Assembly (NCBI RefSeq): GCF_014204545.1
Contig: NZ_JACHLJ010000002.1
Span: 62,001 to 126,000, forward strand
DNA: 64,000 nt
Source of the DNA: Brevundimonas vesicularis
Lineage (GTDB): Bacteria; Pseudomonadota; Alphaproteobacteria; Caulobacterales; Caulobacteraceae
Reading direction: 5' to 3'
The notes beneath the pieces were generated by a model. The model did no database searches. It saw only the letters and a list, made by a program, of their open reading frames with translations, and was not told where the DNA came from. The position numbers and the translations under genes were made by a program. Every line of letters starts with the position of its first letter. Within the stretch, counting starts at the first letter, position 1. Below, piece after piece: positions 43,539-53,156 of this stretch.

Positions 43539-44651
43539 ATGAAAATCGCGCAGATCACCCCGCTGTATGAGGCCGTGCCTCCCAAGCTGTACGGCGGCAC
43601 GGAACGTGTGGTGGCGCATCTGACCGACGCCTTGGTCGATCTGGGCCACGACGTGACCCTGTTCGCCAGCGCCGACGCCCAGACCAAAGCCCGTTTGGTG
43701 CCCGTGCGCGACCAGGCCATCCGTCTGGATCCGGCGCCGTTGAAATCCGATCTCGCCGCCCACCTGTCGATGCTGGGCGAAGTTCTGGACCGCGCCGACG
43801 AGTTCGACGTCATCCACTTCCACACCGACATGGTCCACTTCCCGCTGTTCCAGAAATATGCGGACAAGACCCTGACGACCCTGCACGGCCGTCTGGATAT
43901 GAAGGACCTGCCCGGCGTCTACGCGCGCTGGAGCGAATTCGGCCTGGTCTCCATTTCCGACGATCAGCGTAAGCCGCTGCATTTCGCCAACTGGAAAGCC
44001 ACCGTCCATCACGGCATGCCGGGCGAACAGTACATCTTCTCCCCGAAATCCGAGGGCTATCTAGCCTTCCTGGGTCGCATCTCCCCCGAGAAACGCCCCG
44101 ACCGCGCCATCGAGATCGCCACCAAACTGGGCAAGCGTCTGAAGATGGCCGCCAAGGTGGACGCCGCCGACAAACGCTATTGGGAGGAGACGATCCGCCC
44201 GCTGGTCGAAGGCAATCCGCTGATCGAGTTCATCGGAGAAATCGGCGACCATCAGAAGTCCGCCTTCCTCGGCGGCGCCGAGGCCTTGCTCTTCCCCATC
44301 GACTGGCCGGAGCCGTTCGGCCTGGTGATGATCGAGGCCATGGCCTGCGGCACGCCGGTCATCGCCTTCCGCTGCGGCTCGACGCCCGAGGTCATCGAAG
44401 ACGGCGCCACAGGCTTCTTGGTCGACACGATGGAACAAGCCATCGCCGCCGCCGGGCGCGCGCATCTGCTGGACCGCGAGGCCGTGCGTGCGCGCTTTGA
44501 CCTGCGCTTCTCCGCCACCGCCATGGCGCGGCGCTATCTGGACGTCTACGGCGACCTGCTGGCGCGCCGTCCGTTCGCGGAAGCTGCGCTGGACGATGTG
44601 GTCACCCCGCTGCGTCCGCGCGAAGATCGCAGCTTCGCCGCCATCGCGTAA
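43539..44651 (+). CDS. Glycosyltransferase family 4 protein
   Basis: A 370-residue GT-B-fold glycosyltransferase. The N-terminal half starts MKIAQITPLYEAVPPKLYGG with the acceptor-side motif GGTERVVAHL. The C-terminal nucleotide-sugar domain has FLGRISPEKRPDRAIEIA and the EX7E region EPFGLVMIEAMACGTPVIAF. ATG 43539 has a GGAG 10 nt upstream; an earlier start at 43494 lacks one. An amylo-alpha-1,6-glucosidase lies two genes downstream, hinting at a role in trehalose, glycogen or other alpha-glucan metabolism. Confidence 0.88.
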   Translation: MKIAQITPLYEAVPPKLYGGTERVVAHLTDALVDLGHDVTLFASADAQTKARLVPVRDQAIRLDPAPLKSDLAAHLSMLGEVLDRADEFDVIHFHTDMVHFPLFQKYADKTLTTLHGRLDMKDLPGVYARWSEFGLVSISDDQRKPLHFANWKATVHHGMPGEQYIFSPKSEGYLAFLGRISPEKRPDRAIEIATKLGKRLKMAAKVDAADKRYWEETIRPLVEGNPLIEFIGEIGDHQKSAFLGGAEALLFPIDWPEPFGLVMIEAMACGTPVIAFRCGSTPEVIEDGATGFLVDTMEQAIAAAGRAHLLDREAVRARFDLRFSATAMARRYLDVYGDLLARRPFAEAALDDVVTPLRPREDRSFAAIA

Positions 44652-44752
44652 AGCTAACTGAGTAGGGCACCGTTGCAATCCTGAGTCTGTAACGGCGTTC
44701 ACTCAAAAGTTAAGCTTATCCAATACGGTCGTCCCAAATCGGGGCGACGACT

Positions 44753-46183
44753 ATGCAATGGACAGCGATGAGGCGGCGGCTGGCGCATCTGCGCCGGAAT
44801 ACCGCAGGCAACATTGCGACCTTCTTCGCCCTGTCCGCCATGGGCCTGACACTGATGGTCGGCCTGGCCATCGACATCAATCGCTATGTCTCGGTCAGGA
44901 ACCAGGTGCAGGAAGCGCTCGATGCAGCAGCGCTGGGCGCTGCGGCGTCCCGCGCCCAGACAGCTAAAGAGTTGGAAGCGGTCAGCGGTCCCTATCTGGA
45001 GGCCAATCTGAAGACCGGCCAACTGATCGACGGCTGGAAGACCGGCACCCAATATGTCGATGGCAAAATCGTCAGGGTGACGTTCAAGGGCGGGGTCAAA
45101 CCCATCTTCGCGGGTCTGGCCGGCGTCAAACAGTTCGACATCAACGCCTTGTCCGAGGCGACGCGTGGCGTGGCGCAGAAGATCGAGACCGTTCTGGTGC
45201 TCGATAACACCTGGTCCATGAGCGAAAAGGACAGCCGCTCGATCAAGCGGATCGATGCGTTGAAGAGCTCTTCCAGTCTGCTGGTCAACGAGCTGATGGC
45301 GACCGAGAGCGACGAGGTCTCGATAGGCGTCGTGCCCTATGCGGACTACGTCAACGTCGGGATTGCCAATCGCAAGGCCCCGTGGATTTCCGTGCCCGAC
45401 GACTATGTTCAGGAGCGCACCTGCACGACCAAGACGACCTACAGCGGCGGCACCCCCTACCCGTGCACCACCGTGCGCGACGGCGTCAGCGAGACGGGCA
45501 CCTGCTACAAGGATCAGGTGGTGAAGACGGTCACCGTCCCGCCATATGCTTGCAACGTCAGCTACAAGTGGTTCGGCTGCGTCTATTCGCGCAACGTCGG
45601 CACGACGCGGCTGAACGACCAGTCGCCGGCGACGCCCTACAAAGGTTTCCTGACGACGGGCCAGAGCTGCCTGAATGCGGTCAGCCCCCTGTCCAAGAGC
45701 AAATCCAGCGTCCTGAAAGCGATCAAAAACCTTGTCATCAATGTCGGCGGCTACAAGCCCGAGACGCACATTCCATCCGGCCTGATCTGGGGCATCAATC
45801 TGCTGTCGCCCACCGCGCCGTTCCAGGAAGGCGGCGCCTATGACCCGGCGAACCGCACGCCGCGCAAGATTCTGGTGCTGATGACCGACGGGGTGAACAC
45901 GCTGCGCTACCGCTCCTCGGACGGCGCGCACGTCGCCACGAACAAAGCCAATGAGCTGGCGGCGACGGATTCCGATCTGACCTCGATCTGCACCTACGCC
46001 AAGTCCAACAAGATCGAGGTCTTCACCGTCGGCCTGAACGTGCCCACGCAGAACGGGCGCAATCTGCTGAGGAGCTGCGCCACCGATTCCGACCATGCCT
46101 TCCTGGCCGAAGACAGCGCCGCCCTGGAAGCCGCCTTCCGCGACATCGCGCGGTCCATCGGGGTCGTCCGGTTGATCAAATGA
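44753..46183 (+). CDS. TadG-like pilus-assembly protein with VWA domain
   Basis: A 476-residue protein with one N-terminal TadE/G-type membrane helix (GNIATFFALSAMGLTLMVGL followed by AIDINRYVSVRNQVQEALDA). A von Willebrand A-like periplasmic domain follows: the metal site motif appears as VLDNTWSMS, later VLMTDGVNT. A cysteine-containing insertion (about residues 220-305) interrupts the domain. TadG proteins belong to Flp pilus loci, but no other tad gene is here, so this may be a stand-alone adhesin or surface protein. Confidence 0.85.
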   Translation: MQWTAMRRRLAHLRRNTAGNIATFFALSAMGLTLMVGLAIDINRYVSVRNQVQEALDAAALGAAASRAQTAKELEAVSGPYLEANLKTGQLIDGWKTGTQYVDGKIVRVTFKGGVKPIFAGLAGVKQFDINALSEATRGVAQKIETVLVLDNTWSMSEKDSRSIKRIDALKSSSSLLVNELMATESDEVSIGVVPYADYVNVGIANRKAPWISVPDDYVQERTCTTKTTYSGGTPYPCTTVRDGVSETGTCYKDQVVKTVTVPPYACNVSYKWFGCVYSRNVGTTRLNDQSPATPYKGFLTTGQSCLNAVSPLSKSKSSVLKAIKNLVINVGGYKPETHIPSGLIWGINLLSPTAPFQEGGAYDPANRTPRKILVLMTDGVNTLRYRSSDGAHVATNKANELAATDSDLTSICTYAKSNKIEVFTVGLNVPTQNGRNLLRSCATDSDHAFLAEDSAALEAAFRDIARSIGVVRLIK

Positions 46184-46329
46184 GGGTCACCCGGTCTCTG
46201 TCGATGAAAAAGCACAGGTTCGCCTGAACCCGGCGGCGACTTGACCATTAAAGTCCGTAAGCGGCCCTGAGCGCCGCATTCGGGTGCGACACGTTCGGCC
46301 GAGGCCTCAAACGACGGGGAAGAGACCGC

Positions 46330-48477
46330 ATGGACGACGCCTATTCTACTCAACTGACCGCCGGTGAATCGGTCGAGGCCACCGGTCTCGAACAGCTGAT
46401 GGCGCTGAAGGAAGGCGATACCTTCTTGGTCGCTGACGGGTGGGGCGACATGAAGGGCGGCGCCGACGGCCTGTTCGCGGGCGACACCCGTGTCCTGTCG
46501 CGCTGGGCGATGACGGTCGGCCTGCTGAAGCCGTCGCGCCTGTCGTCCGGCGTCAGCCAGGACAACGTCTTCTTCTCCTGCCACACCACCAACCGTCCCC
46601 TGCCCCCGATGGGCGGCCGGTCAGCTCCGGCCGGCGTGCTGCACATCGAGCGCCGGCGCTTCCTGTGGAACCGGCGGATGTTCGAGCGCATCCGCATGGT
46701 CAACCATGGGGTGGAGGACATCCTGCTGCCGCTGGCCTTCGACTTCGGTGCGGACTTCTTCGATATCTTCCAAGTGCGCGGCACGCCTCGGGCCAAGCGC
46801 GGGACGATCCACACGCCGACCACCGACGGCCGCCGCGTCACCTTCCGCTATACCGGCCTGGACGACGTGGACCGGTCCAGCTGCATCGCCTTTTCCGAAC
46901 CGCCCGCGCGCCTGACGCATCAGCGCGCGGAGTTCATGTTCAGCCTGCCCAAGGGCCGCTCGCTGGACCTGTTCATCGAGTGCGGCGTGGACGCCTGCGA
47001 GACGCCGGACGCCGACCGCTGGCGTCAGAACGCCATCCAGGCCCGCCTGGCCATGCGCGCCAAACGCCGGCGCGGCGCCTCGGTGCGCGGCCCGCGCAGC
47101 CCGCGCTTCAACGACTGGCTGGACCAGTCGCGCGCCGACATGGCGCTGTTGACCACCGACCTGCCGACCGGCCCCTATCCCTATGCAGGCACGCCATGGT
47201 TCTCGACCCCGTTCGGCCGCGACGGCATTATCTCGGCCTGGCAAATGCTGTGGCTGGATCCGTCGTTGGCCAAGGGCGTGCTGACCTATCTGGCCTCGCG
47301 CCAGGCGACCGAAACGTCGCTCTATCAGGACAGCCAGCCCGGCAAGATCATGCACGAGACGCGCGGCGGCGAGATGAGCGCCCTGCATGAGGTGCCGTTC
47401 GGCCTCTATTACGGCGGGGTCGACACCACCTGTCTGTTCGTGGCCCTTGCCGGCGCCTACGCCAACAGGACCGGCGATCTGGATCTGATCCGCACGCTTT
47501 GGCCCAATCTGATCGCAGCCGCCGACTGGATGCGCGACTATGGCGACAGCAACAATGACGGCCTGATCGACTATCAGCGCGGGGCCGACACCGGCCTGTC
47601 CAACCAAGGCTGGAAGGACTCCGAGGATTCCATCTTCCACGCTGATGGCCGCTTCCCCAAGGGTCCGATCGCGCTTCTGGAGGTTCAGGGCTACGCCTTC
47701 GCCGCTTGGAAGGCGCTTGGTGATCTGGGCGAGCGTCTGCATGACGACCGCACGACCGAATGGCGGATGCGCGCCGAACAGGTCCGCTCCCTGGTCGAGG
47801 AAAAGTTCTGGATGGAGGACGAGGGCTTCTATGCCGTGGCCCTCGATGGCGACGGGCAGCAATGTCGCGCCATAGCCTCCAACGCCGGGCACCTGCTGTT
47901 TACCGGCCTGCCGTCGCTGGAACGCGCGCGGCGCGTCACCAAACGCCTGCTGACCGCCGAGTTCCGCACCGGCTGGGGCATCCGCACGCTGGAGGTCGGA
48001 CAGGCCCGTTTCAATCCGATGAGTTATCATAACGGCTCGGTCTGGCCGCACGACACCGCCATGGCCGCCGCCGGCATGGCGGCTTACGGCGAGCGCGATG
48101 CGGTCGCGGAAATCCTGGCCGAGATCTACGCTGCGGCCGCCCATTTCCACCTGCGGCTGCCCGAGCTGTTCTGCGGCTTCCCGCGTGAGCCGGGCGAGCC
48201 GCCCATCGCCTATCCGGTCGCCTGCCTGCCCCAGGCCTGGGCGGCGGGATCGGTCTTCCTGATGCTTCAGGCGACCCTGGGCCTGTCGATCGACGCCTGG
48301 ACGGAGACGGTCGATCTCTCTGACCCCGTCCTGCCCGCCGGCCTGGATCGTCTGAAGATCACCGGCCTGGAAGTGGGCGGCGCGGTGGTCGATCTGAATA
48401 TCCAGCACGCCGACGGTCGCGCCGTGGTCATCCCGCATCACAAGCGGGGCAAGGTTTCAATCCGCACGCTGCGATAG
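46330..48477 (+). CDS. Amylo-alpha-1,6-glucosidase (glycogen debranching-like)
   Basis: A 715-residue protein. The N-terminal domain (about 15-225) has LKEGDTFLVADGWGDMKGGA and DGLFAGDTRVLSRW, typical of the bacterial N-terminal debranching domain. The C-terminal (alpha/alpha)6 GH63/GH15-like domain has PWFSTPFGRDGIISAWQMLW, the acid motif region WKDSEDSIFHADG and YHNGSVWPHDTAM. It would trim alpha-1,6 branches or related alpha-glucosides. GT4 and TadG-like genes precede it. Confidence 0.9.
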   Translation: MDDAYSTQLTAGESVEATGLEQLMALKEGDTFLVADGWGDMKGGADGLFAGDTRVLSRWAMTVGLLKPSRLSSGVSQDNVFFSCHTTNRPLPPMGGRSAPAGVLHIERRRFLWNRRMFERIRMVNHGVEDILLPLAFDFGADFFDIFQVRGTPRAKRGTIHTPTTDGRRVTFRYTGLDDVDRSSCIAFSEPPARLTHQRAEFMFSLPKGRSLDLFIECGVDACETPDADRWRQNAIQARLAMRAKRRRGASVRGPRSPRFNDWLDQSRADMALLTTDLPTGPYPYAGTPWFSTPFGRDGIISAWQMLWLDPSLAKGVLTYLASRQATETSLYQDSQPGKIMHETRGGEMSALHEVPFGLYYGGVDTTCLFVALAGAYANRTGDLDLIRTLWPNLIAAADWMRDYGDSNNDGLIDYQRGADTGLSNQGWKDSEDSIFHADGRFPKGPIALLEVQGYAFAAWKALGDLGERLHDDRTTEWRMRAEQVRSLVEEKFWMEDEGFYAVALDGDGQQCRAIASNAGHLLFTGLPSLERARRVTKRLLTAEFRTGWGIRTLEVGQARFNPMSYHNGSVWPHDTAMAAAGMAAYGERDAVAEILAEIYAAAAHFHLRLPELFCGFPREPGEPPIAYPVACLPQAWAAGSVFLMLQATLGLSIDAWTETVDLSDPVLPAGLDRLKITGLEVGGAVVDLNIQHADGRAVVIPHHKRGKVSIRTLR

Positions 48478-48480
48478 GGG

Positions 48481-49530
48481 TCAGACAAAGAGATCCGGCG
48501 CGCTCGCCCGGTCCAGCGCCTTGGCGAAGACCGTCGGCAGGGCGGCCCGCGCCGCCTCGATCGGCATCCAGCTATAGGGGCTGTCCGCATCGACACGAGC
48601 GGTCATCACTGTCAGCGTCAGGCTGAAGTGGGTGAAGACGTGTTCCACCGCTCCGGCTTCGCGCCAGTCGGCCTCGATCGGCGCCGCGGCAGCAGGCTCA
48701 CCTATCGTCCAGTCGCTGGTCGGCAGGCCCAACATGCCGCCCAGCAGCCCCTTTTCGGGCCGCGTTTCGACTGCAACACGACCCTGATTGTCGACCAGCA
48801 CATAGGCCGCGCCCCGCCGATGCGGTCGGCCCACCTTCTTCGTCTTCATCGGAAATCGGGCCGGGTCGCCCGTGGCCAAAGCCAGGCATTCGCTGGCTAC
48901 CGGACAGGTCCCGCACGACGGTGACTTGGGCCGGCAAACCGTCGCGCCAAGATCCATCAACGCCTGCGCCCAGTCTCCTGGCCGCTCATCGGTGACGAAC
49001 CGGCTGGCCAGCCGCCTCAGCTCGGGCCGAGCGGCGGGGACAGGCGTCTCGACGGCGAACAGACGCGCCATGACCCGCTCGACATTGCCGTCCACGACAT
49101 TGGCCGCCCGGTCGAAGGCGATGGAGGCGACGGCCGCCGCCGTATAGGCGCCGACGCCCGGCAGGGCGAGCAGCGTCGCCTCGGTGTCCGGAAACACCCC
49201 GCCATGCTCGCCCGCCACCGCCCGCGCACAGGCCAGCAGATTGCGCGCACGCGCGTAGTAGCCCAGCCCCGCCCAGGCCCCCATGACCTCTGCATCCTCG
49301 GCCGCCGCGAGGTCGCAGACCGTGGGCCAGCACGTGGTGAAGGTGTGGAAATACGGCGTCGCGTGCGGCACGGTCGTTTGCTGCAGCATGACCTCCGACA
49401 GCCAGACTCGATACGGTTCGGTCCGCGGCGCGCCGACGGCCGCTCGCCACGGCAGGCTGCGCGCATGGGCGTCGTACCAGGCCAGCAGCCGCGAGCGGAT
49501 CAGATCTATGTCGGGAGAGACGTCAGGCAT
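48481..49530 (-). CDS. mutY: A/G-specific adenine glycosylase MutY
   Basis: A 349-residue DNA repair enzyme removing adenine opposite 8-oxoguanine. The catalytic Glu is in SEVMLQQTTV, the helix-hairpin-helix/GPD in LPGVGAYTAAAVASIAFD and NVVDGNVERVMAR, and the 4Fe-4S cysteines in CRPKSPSCGTCPVASEC. The C-terminal NUDIX-like domain recognises 8-oxoG (about 230-349). It is convergent with the debranching-enzyme gene (3 bp apart) and divergent from the DciA-like gene. Confidence 0.96.
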   Translation of the reverse strand: MPDVSPDIDLIRSRLLAWYDAHARSLPWRAAVGAPRTEPYRVWLSEVMLQQTTVPHATPYFHTFTTCWPTVCDLAAAEDAEVMGAWAGLGYYARARNLLACARAVAGEHGGVFPDTEATLLALPGVGAYTAAAVASIAFDRAANVVDGNVERVMARLFAVETPVPAARPELRRLASRFVTDERPGDWAQALMDLGATVCRPKSPSCGTCPVASECLALATGDPARFPMKTKKVGRPHRRGAAYVLVDNQGRVAVETRPEKGLLGGMLGLPTSDWTIGEPAAAAPIEADWREAGAVEHVFTHFSLTLTVMTARVDADSPYSWMPIEAARAALPTVFAKALDRASAPDLFV

Positions 49531-49550
49531 CGGTCGCGCTATATAGACCC

Positions 49551-50105
49551 ATGCGCCGCACGCTGCCCACAGACGCCGAGGTCCGCGAGATCCTGTCTCG
49601 CCGTCGCACCCGCCCGGTCCCCCGACCGGCGCCGCGCGCAGGCAAGGCGCTGACGCCCCTGATCAAGAAGCTGGACGAACAGTTCGGACGCGGCGCCGGC
49701 GCGCTGGAGCCCCGTTGGCGCGAGATCGTCGGCGATCGCCTGGCCCGCGTCACCCGTCCGCAGAAGCTGACCAAGGGCAAGGGGGGCCAGCCCGGCGTGC
49801 TGGAGCTGCGCGTCGCCGGCGCCGCCGCCCTGCTGATCCAGCACCAGTCCGAGGACATTCTGGCTCGCGTCAACCTGTTCCTGGGCGCCGGGACGGTGGA
49901 TCGTTTGCGCATCGCCCAGGGTCCGGTCGCCCCTTTGAAGGAGGCCGCGGCCCGTCCCAAACGCAGCGCCAAGCCGCCGCCCCTGCCCGCACAGGCCGAG
50001 GCTGATCTGACCGCCTCCATCGCCGCCGCCCCCGACGATCTGCGCGCCGCCCTGGCGCGCCTGGGCCGCGTCGCCTTGTCGCGTCCCCGCATCGACAGCG
50101 ACTGA
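49551..50105 (+). CDS. DciA-like protein (DUF721)
   Basis: A 184-residue basic protein of the DUF721/DciA type. The core (about residues 35-120) has WREIVGDRLARVTRPQKL and VLELRVAGAAALLIQHQSED, matching the KH-like fold of DciA. In many bacteria lacking DnaC, DciA helps load the replicative helicase; the same role here is an inference from the family. Disordered basic tails flank the core. Only 20 bp separate its start from that of mutY, so promoters overlap. Confidence 0.85.
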   Translation: MRRTLPTDAEVREILSRRRTRPVPRPAPRAGKALTPLIKKLDEQFGRGAGALEPRWREIVGDRLARVTRPQKLTKGKGGQPGVLELRVAGAAALLIQHQSEDILARVNLFLGAGTVDRLRIAQGPVAPLKEAAARPKRSAKPPPLPAQAEADLTASIAAAPDDLRAALARLGRVALSRPRIDSD

Positions 50106-50214
50106 TGCCCCGCGCCTCGGTTGGCAGGTCTTCTACCCTGCTGTAGGTAGAGACGGTAAAGATGAGAGTTCCGCACGGCATATCCTGGTCGCGCGCCTGG
50201 ATCCCCGAGCCTAA

Positions 50215-51309
50215 ATGAAACAAAAAGACGATTGGCGACTGACCGAACTCGTGGAGCACGAGATGGGTCGAGGCGACCCATTTGCGGCGGCCGTTCGCGG
50301 CACCCGCATGCCGATGGTCATCACCAACCCGCGCCTGCCCGACAATCCGATCGTCTTCGTCAACAAGGCCTTTCAGGATCTGACGGGCTATGAGCGCGAT
50401 GAGATCGTCGGCCAGAACTGCCGTTTCCTGCAGGGACCCAAGTCCGACAAGGCGGCCGTGGCGAAGATCCGCGAGGCGATCGAAGCGGGCGAAGACATTC
50501 AGGTCGATCTGCTGAACTATCGCAAGGACGGCAGCACCTTCTGGAACGCCCTGTTCATCAGCCCCGTGCGTAACGCCGAGGGCGAGATCGAGTATTTCTT
50601 CGCCTCGCAGCTGAACGTCACCGAACGCGTCGAGGCCCAGGTTCTGGTCGAAAAGCAGAAGGCCGTCGTCGAGCGCGAAGTCGCGGCCCGCACTGCCGAC
50701 CTGCAGGAAGCCCTGACCGCCAAGACTTTGCTGCTTCATGAGGTCGACCACCGGGTCAAGAACAACCTGACCATGATCGGCTCGCTGCTGCGACTTCAAT
50801 CGCGCTCTCTGTCCGATCCGGCCTTGACCGCAACCCTGGATTCCATGCTGGAGCGGGTGGACGCCCTCGCGACCGTTCACCGCAAACTCTATCAGTCCGA
50901 CGACGTCACCCAGTTCGACGTCGGGGCCTTCACCAACACCTTGGTCGCCGATGTGATCGGATCGACCGGACGCAGCGACATCGAGGTCTCGGTCGACGTG
51001 GAGCCGATGTTCATACCTTCGACCCACGCCTCGTCGATCGGCCTGATCATCAACGAACTGCTGACCAATGCGATCAAGCACGCTTTCGCCGATGATCGGG
51101 GCGGACGATTGGTCGTCTCGGCCAAGAAGACGGAACAAGGCGGCCAGGTTGTTGTTCAGGACGACGGCCCCGGCATTCCCGGCGCCGCGCATCAGGGATT
51201 GGGCAAGACTTTGATCGGTCGTCTTTCAAAGCAGATCGGCGGCAGGACGCTGTGGCTGCCAGCCGACCCCGGAACACGCGCGGTCGTCGACTTCCCCGTG
51301 AGCGGCTAG
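50215..51309 (+). CDS. lovK: LOV-domain histidine kinase LovK
   Basis: A 364-residue blue-light-sensing kinase. The N-terminal LOV/PAS domain (about 20-135) contains GQNCRFLQG with the photoactive Cys69 that forms the flavin adduct. A short coiled-coil linker leads to a HisKA_2-type kinase with phospho-acceptor His179 in EVDHRVKNNLTMI, then the ATP-binding domain with INELLTNAIKHAF and DDGPGIP. It matches the Caulobacter LovK layout and precedes a lovR-like regulator. It probably feeds the general stress response. Confidence 0.93.
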   Translation: MKQKDDWRLTELVEHEMGRGDPFAAAVRGTRMPMVITNPRLPDNPIVFVNKAFQDLTGYERDEIVGQNCRFLQGPKSDKAAVAKIREAIEAGEDIQVDLLNYRKDGSTFWNALFISPVRNAEGEIEYFFASQLNVTERVEAQVLVEKQKAVVEREVAARTADLQEALTAKTLLLHEVDHRVKNNLTMIGSLLRLQSRSLSDPALTATLDSMLERVDALATVHRKLYQSDDVTQFDVGAFTNTLVADVIGSTGRSDIEVSVDVEPMFIPSTHASSIGLIINELLTNAIKHAFADDRGGRLVVSAKKTEQGGQVVVQDDGPGIPGAAHQGLGKTLIGRLSKQIGGRTLWLPADPGTRAVVDFPVSG

Positions 51310-51765
51310 GTGCGCGCCGCCGGGCCACACTTCGACATCCTGGTCGTCGAAGACGAGGCCCTGCTTGTGATGGACCTGGAGGCGATGCTTGAGGACGAAG
51401 GCCACCGGCTGGTCGGCGAGGCCATGTCCCTGAGCGAGGTCGAGTCGCTGTCGCTCGACGCGCCGCCCGACATCGCCTTCGTCGACATCCAGCTGGCGGA
51501 TAACTCCAGCGGTCTGGACGTGTGTCGCCTGATCAAGGACCGCTGGCCGTCCACCGCAGTGGTGTTCCTGACCGCCAACCCCAAGATGATCCCCGAGGAC
51601 TTCCTGGGCGCGCACGGCGTGATCCCCAAGCCCTTCTCGCGGTCCGGCCTGCTGTCGGCCATGCGCTTCATCGAGCAGGGCATTAGCGATCCGCCGCCGC
51701 GTCAGGACAGGCCGCAAAGTTTCATCCCCGCACCCGCAATCGATCGGGCCTGGGCGCGCGGATAA
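51310..51765 (+). CDS. lovR: Single-domain response regulator LovR
   Basis: A 151-residue receiver protein starting at GTG immediately after the lovK stop. Phospho-acceptor Asp59 is in IAFVDIQLAD, with acidic DE at 14-16 region (VVEDEAL), Thr/Ser in FLTANPK and Lys in VIPKPFS. A 30-residue Pro-rich tail follows. No output domain is present. In Caulobacter LovR works with LovK in a phospho-relay that dampens sigma-T-dependent stress gene expression; the same is likely here. Confidence 0.9.
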   Translation: MRAAGPHFDILVVEDEALLVMDLEAMLEDEGHRLVGEAMSLSEVESLSLDAPPDIAFVDIQLADNSSGLDVCRLIKDRWPSTAVVFLTANPKMIPEDFLGAHGVIPKPFSRSGLLSAMRFIEQGISDPPPRQDRPQSFIPAPAIDRAWARG

Positions 51766-51872
51766 GGCGCTGTTGACAAAACTTCGCCGCACCTGTTCCA
51801 GACTAGTTCAGGGTTGCGCCATTCCCGGGGAATCGCGCGATCATCGCCAACGATCCGCTCCGAGGAACCTTC

Positions 51873-52517
51873 ATGGCCGACACTGAATCCCGCTTCGCCC
51901 GCATGAGCCGTCGTGCGGCCATCACCGGCGCCGCTCTGGCGACCATGGCCTTGGCGGCCTGCGGCGGCGGCGCCAAGGGTGCGGCCGAGGGCGACATCGG
52001 TCTGGGCGCGCCCGAAGGCGCCAAGGTCACCGTGGTCGAATACGCCTCGGTCACCTGCCCCCACTGCGCCCTGTGGCAGAAGAACACCTGGCCGGCGTTC
52101 AAGGCCAAATACGTCGACACCAACAAGGTCCGTTACGTCTTCCGCGAACTGCCGACGCCGCCGGTCGACGCCGCCACCGCCGGCTTCCTGGTCGCGCGCT
52201 GCGCCGGTCCGGACAAGTATTTCGACGTCGTCCACCAGCTGATGGCGACGCAGCAGGAGATGCTGACGTCCTCGCCGCGCGACTGGCTGCTGCGCACCGC
52301 CCAGGCCGCCGGTCTGTCCGAGCAGCAGTTCAACGACTGCGTCACCGACAAGGACGCTGTCGCCGCCATGGAGAAGCGCGTCCAGGCCGCCCGCGCCCAG
52401 GGCGTAACCGGCACCCCGGCCTTCTACGTCAATGAGACGCAGGTCATCTCGCCCGGCGGCGAAGGCGCCAGCCTGGCCGACCTGTCCACCGCCATCGACG
52501 CGGCCCTGGCCAAGTAA
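51873..52517 (+). CDS. DsbA-family thiol-disulfide protein, lipoprotein (CPHC)
   Basis: A 214-residue thioredoxin-fold protein. The N-terminus has MSRRAAITGAALATMALAAC, with a lipobox cysteine at Cys30 and an arginine pair ahead of it, so it is probably lipid-anchored. The active site is CPHC (Cys62-Cys65), and the cis-proline loop reads VTGTPAFYVN. Insertions of the DsbA helical domain follow. A second DsbA-like gene and smc lie directly downstream in the same orientation. Confidence 0.9.
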   Translation: MADTESRFARMSRRAAITGAALATMALAACGGGAKGAAEGDIGLGAPEGAKVTVVEYASVTCPHCALWQKNTWPAFKAKYVDTNKVRYVFRELPTPPVDAATAGFLVARCAGPDKYFDVVHQLMATQQEMLTSSPRDWLLRTAQAAGLSEQQFNDCVTDKDAVAAMEKRVQAARAQGVTGTPAFYVNETQVISPGGEGASLADLSTAIDAALAK

Positions 52518-52532
52518 CCGAGGCCAGATCAG

Positions 52533-53144
52533 ATGATGCGACGCGCCTTCATCGCCGCCGGTTTCGCCCTCGCCGCCCTGACCGGCGGTCTGGCGGCGCC
52601 GGCGTTCGCCGCCGATGCGCCGCCGCCCGTCACGGCCCAGGATCATATCCTGGGCCGGGCGAATGCCCCGGTCACGGTGATTGAATACGCGTCCTTCACC
52701 TGCTCGCACTGCGCGGATTTCCACAACACCGTGCTGCCGGCCTTCAAGGCCAAATATATCGACACCGGCAAGGTTCGGCTGGTTCACCGCAACCTGCCGA
52801 CCCCGCCCGCCAATGTCGCCGCCGCCGCGGCTGCGGTCGCCATGTGCGCCGCGCCCGCGCGCTATTTCGACGTGGCGGCCGTCTTCATGCGCGATCAGGC
52901 CAACCTGCAGACCACCGGCGCCCAGCCCTGGTTCGCAGCGGGCATCGCCGCCAGCGGCAGGACGCGCGAGCAGATCGAGAGCTGCCTGGAAGGCCCGACC
53001 ATCCGCGCTGAACTGGACGCCCAGATCGCGGGCGCCGATGCGGCCGGCGTCACCGGCACGCCGGCCTTCTTCGTCAACGGGACGGCCGTCGCCGACCATT
53101 CGCTGGACGCCCTGTCGGCCGCCATCGACCCTCTGCTCCGGTAG
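52533..53144 (+). CDS. DsbA-family thiol-disulfide protein (CSHC)
   Basis: A 203-residue paralogue of the preceding gene with a cleavable signal peptide (AAPAFAADAP). The active site is CSHC (Cys57-Cys60) and the cis-Pro loop VTGTPAFFVN. It starts 15 bp after the first copy's stop. Two related but differently anchored oxidoreductases suggest distinct partners or redox roles in the periplasm. Confidence 0.92.
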   Translation: MMRRAFIAAGFALAALTGGLAAPAFAADAPPPVTAQDHILGRANAPVTVIEYASFTCSHCADFHNTVLPAFKAKYIDTGKVRLVHRNLPTPPANVAAAAAAVAMCAAPARYFDVAAVFMRDQANLQTTGAQPWFAAGIAASGRTREQIESCLEGPTIRAELDAQIAGADAAGVTGTPAFFVNGTAVADHSLDALSAAIDPLLR

Positions 53145-53156
53145 TCCGCCAGGACG

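Noticed and set aside
51773..51802. Promoter TTGACA upstream of the first DsbA gene
   Set aside because: The -35-like hexamer has no acceptable -10 partner at standard spacing.
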